From Comamonas sp. KCTC 72670 (GTDB taxonomy: Bacteria; Myxococcota; Myxococcia; Myxococcales; Myxococcaceae): a stretch of 64,000 bases of DNA. Positions 62,037 through 64,000 of the stretch are shown one piece after another. The translations under genes and the position numbers were made by a program. The stretch lies in NCBI GenBank assembly GCA_014656495.1, contig BNCN01000001.1, forward strand, positions 558,001 through 622,000, in the 5' to 3' direction. Under the pieces are notes generated by a model. The model was given only the letters and a program-made list of their open reading frames with translations, had not been told where the DNA came from and made no database searches. Numbering within the stretch: position 1 is the stretch's first letter; the number at the start of each line of letters is the position of its first letter.

Positions 62037-63494
62037 TCAGGCGCTCCGCAGGTTGGAGATGGCCGTCTTGGCCATCTCGTGGAACTTCGACGACATGTTG
62101 CTCATCAGGTCGAACATCGCCTTGCGCTTCTCGACCAGCCGCTGAAGCCGCAGCTCCAGCTCCTGCATGCTGCTCTCCAGCTTCGCGCCCGCCTTGCGGT
62201 CCGACTCGCCGGTGCCCAGCGACGCCCGCTGCTCGCGCACGTTCGCCATCTGCTCCATGACGTCGAGAATCTCCTCGTCCGTGTCACTGGAGATGGACAT
62301 CAGGATGGCTTGAATCTTGTCCTCGATGCTCATGTTGGGGTTGTCGACGATGCTCCGCACGTTCGAGGAAGCGCTGCCCGTTCCGCGGCCGCCCCCCGAG
62401 GCGGAGGCACCGCGCTCGGCGTCCGCCTGCCGGAGCGCGGCCGTGACGTCCGGCCTGCCCACGATGCCATCCCGCGTGCCAATCCCCGCGGCCATCTCCA
62501 GCCGGTCGAAGTAGGCGGGGTGGTCCTTCAGGAACTGCGCGGCGCGCTTCAACGTCGATGAAGCAGCCGGGCTGCCCAGGATGGCGTCCAGGCTGTCGCG
62601 CGTGAAGCGGTTGTCCTTCACCCCCGCCGCCGTGTCGAAGGTGTCCCAGTTCGCGTCCAGGATGCGCAGGACGTCGTGATACTCGCGCAGGTCCGGATCC
62701 ACCGCGCTCGACGTCGAAGGCGGCGTGCGGTCCGCGCCGGGCACGGCGCCACCACCCGAGTTGCCCCCCGTCGCCGGCGGAGGCGTGGACGTCCCGCCCC
62801 CCGGCCTGCCGCCCGTCGCCGGCGGAGGCGCGGGCGTCCCGCCACTGCCAGGCCGCGTGGGCCGGCCGTACCTCGCGAACTCCGACTCCACCGCCGTCAG
62901 CTCGCGCCGCAGGTCCTTCACGGTGAAGGTGTCGAGGTTGTACAGCGGGGAGAAGATGCCGATGCGCGCCAGCGGCCCCTGGCGGTCGAGCCGCTCGAAG
63001 AAGGCCGTGTTCTCCACCATGAACCCCGCCGCGTCGCGGAGCTGCGGCGACACGCTGGCGTCCGAGGCGATGCGCTGCAAATCCTTCTTCGACAGGACGC
63101 CGCTCTGCCTGCCATCCAGCAAGTCCAGTTGCTGGAAGTTCGCCTCCAGCACCCGCAGCGCGTCCGCGTAGTCCAACATCTTCGGATCCAACGGGCTGCT
63201 GCCCGGACTCAGGATGGGCGACGAAGAGGACGGCGCGTAGCCGTTGTCCGTCTTCGACTGGCTGGAGGTGGACGGGCGGTACTCCGTCTTCGCGGGCGGG
63301 TTCTTGGACAGCTCTTGCGCCACGCCCATGGCGCCACTTGCCGCCAGCATGACGTTGCCTGTCGCGGCGCCCGCCGCGACCTTGATGGAGTTGGTGATGA
63401 GCGGCGGCAGCCCCAGCGCATTGCCAGCGAAATCCACCACCCCGGCCATGGGGCCCGCCAGCAGGTTGGCCGCACCTTTGAGGAAGTCGAGCAT
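62037..63494 (-). CDS. HrpF/NolX-like translocator candidate
   Basis: This 485-residue protein has an N-terminal hydrophobic/Gly-Ala region (MLDFLKGAANLLAGPMAGVV; TGNVMLAASGAMGVAQ), then two related modules at about 135-215 and 270-365, each of the form ALRVLEANFQQLDLLD then LKDHPAYFDRL (VLSKKDLQRIASD; FTRDSLDAILG), and a C-terminal helical/coiled-coil region (LQRLVEKRKAMFDLMSNM). The modules resemble EF-hand-like repeats of HrpF/NolX type III translocators. Gly/Pro-rich linkers join them. No signal peptide. The TPR-chaperone-like gene follows at once. The assignment is inference from pattern. Confidence 0.6.
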   Translation of the reverse strand: MLDFLKGAANLLAGPMAGVVDFAGNALGLPPLITNSIKVAAGAATGNVMLAASGAMGVAQELSKNPPAKTEYRPSTSSQSKTDNGYAPSSSSPILSPGSSPLDPKMLDYADALRVLEANFQQLDLLDGRQSGVLSKKDLQRIASDASVSPQLRDAAGFMVENTAFFERLDRQGPLARIGIFSPLYNLDTFTVKDLRRELTAVESEFARYGRPTRPGSGGTPAPPPATGGRPGGGTSTPPPATGGNSGGGAVPGADRTPPSTSSAVDPDLREYHDVLRILDANWDTFDTAAGVKDNRFTRDSLDAILGSPAASSTLKRAAQFLKDHPAYFDRLEMAAGIGTRDGIVGRPDVTAALRQADAERGASASGGGRGTGSASSNVRSIVDNPNMSIEDKIQAILMSISSDTDEEILDVMEQMANVREQRASLGTGESDRKAGAKLESSMQELELRLQRLVEKRKAMFDLMSNMSSKFHEMAKTAISNLRSA

Positions 63495-63695
63495 GAACCC
63501 TCTCGCGCGACGGGGTTGAAGTGAACGCCGCGCTGTCGTCGTTCGGACGGGCGGTGGAAATGCAGCGGCGGTGCCGACACACGGCACGCGGCGCACCCAG
63601 CGAATTCCGGCGGTTAGCCCCCCGAGCAGCCCGGCCGCGTCCCCAGGCGCGGACGGAGCGGTCCACGGCGAAGGATTGCGGTTAAGTTGCGCCGC

Positions 63696-64000
63696 ATGCG
63701 CACCATGGGCCTGGACCTGGGCACCAAAACCATCGGAGTGGCCGTGTCAGACGGCCTGGGCCTCACCGCCCAGGGCGTGACGACGGTCCGCAGGACCTCG
63801 CTCAAGGCGGACCTCGCCGCCCTGGCCTCGGTCGCCAGCGAGTACGAAGTCACTCACGTCGTCCTGGGCATGCCCCTCAACATGGATGGCAGTGAGGGCC
63901 CTCGCGCGGAGGCGTCCCGGAAGTTCGCGGACACGCTCGCCCAGTCGCTGGGTGTCACGGTGGAGCTCTGGGACGAGCGCCTGTCGACCGTGGCCGCCAC
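63696..64000 (+). CDS. ruvX: Putative pre-16S rRNA nuclease RuvX (YqgF), 5' part
   Basis: The first ~101 residues of a YqgF/RuvX RNase H-like protein are present before the window ends. MGLDLGTKTIGVAVSD has the first catalytic Asp, HVVLGMPLNMDGSEGPRA is the family's central motif, and ELWDERLSTVAA carries the conserved DERLST box. In E. coli YqgF processes the 5' end of 16S rRNA. The start is ATG 63696; an in-frame ATG three codons later (63705) is possible. Confidence 0.93.
   Translation, partial: MRTMGLDLGTKTIGVAVSDGLGLTAQGVTTVRRTSLKADLAALASVASEYEVTHVVLGMPLNMDGSEGPRAEASRKFADTLAQSLGVTVELWDERLSTVAA

Overview
The window is a high-GC chromosome segment from a Myxococcus-like bacterium (Myxococcaceae, Deltaproteobacteria/Myxococcota). 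The main evidence is a complete type IV pilus (T4P) cluster in the arrangement known from Myxococcus xanthus, including the myxobacterial pilGHI ABC-transporter genes and the second two-component pair pilS2/pilR2. The pilin differs clearly from M. xanthus DK1622 PilA as I remember it, and a membrane gene sits between pilR and pilA, so I infer a related species rather than DK1622. No rRNA, tRNA, insertion sequence, prophage or CRISPR array was seen.

Region 1 to 23.2 kb is the T4P locus. Reading along the minus strand from the right: pilB-pilT-pilC-pilS-pilR, then a plus-strand TMTC-like membrane glycosyltransferase candidate, then pilA behind a clear sigma-54 promoter and in front of a strong terminator, then pilG-pilH-pilI-pilD-pilS2-pilR2, then pilM-N-O-P-Q and a lipoprotein gene. 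Together these supply the motors (PilB extension, PilT retraction), the platform (PilC, PilM, PilN, PilO), the PilP-PilQ outer-membrane exit channel, the pilin and its prepilin peptidase PilD, and transcriptional control of pilA by PilS/PilR.

Region 23.2 to 34 kb holds ribF, trmB, a receiver-GGDEF diguanylate cyclase, a small lipoprotein, a Pro/Thr-repeat protein with an Hfq/Sm-like C-terminus, a cupredoxin, a DEDDh exonuclease-DinG helicase fusion, a HAMP-only membrane protein with an overlapping HEAT-repeat gene, and a Lys-rich protein.

Region 34 to 54.5 kb holds a translationally overlapping alaS-lipoprotein-(PilZ + ~1000-residue linker + Hsp70) operon, an outer-membrane barrel, a class II glutamate-cysteine ligase, a CysZ/EI24-family protein, an S41 protease with a very large C-terminal extension, a second barrel, a glycerophosphodiesterase, a TatA-like protein, and a zinc-ribbon protein with DPFASIDLHGAP repeats.

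Region 54.5 to 64 kb holds a PhaR-domain regulator, a ParA-like ATPase, a phasin-like coiled-coil protein, two overlapping ArsA/Get3-like ATPases with unequal P-loops, a lipoprotein, an M48 protease, a possible type III secretion-like translocator with its TPR chaperone, and the 5' part of ruvX, which runs off the end.

The items I would look at first are the PilZ-Hsp70 fusion, the Hfq-like protein, the asymmetric ArsA pair, the pilin-adjacent glycosyltransferase candidate and the translocator/chaperone pair. All functional statements rest on motif reading by eye; no database search was run.
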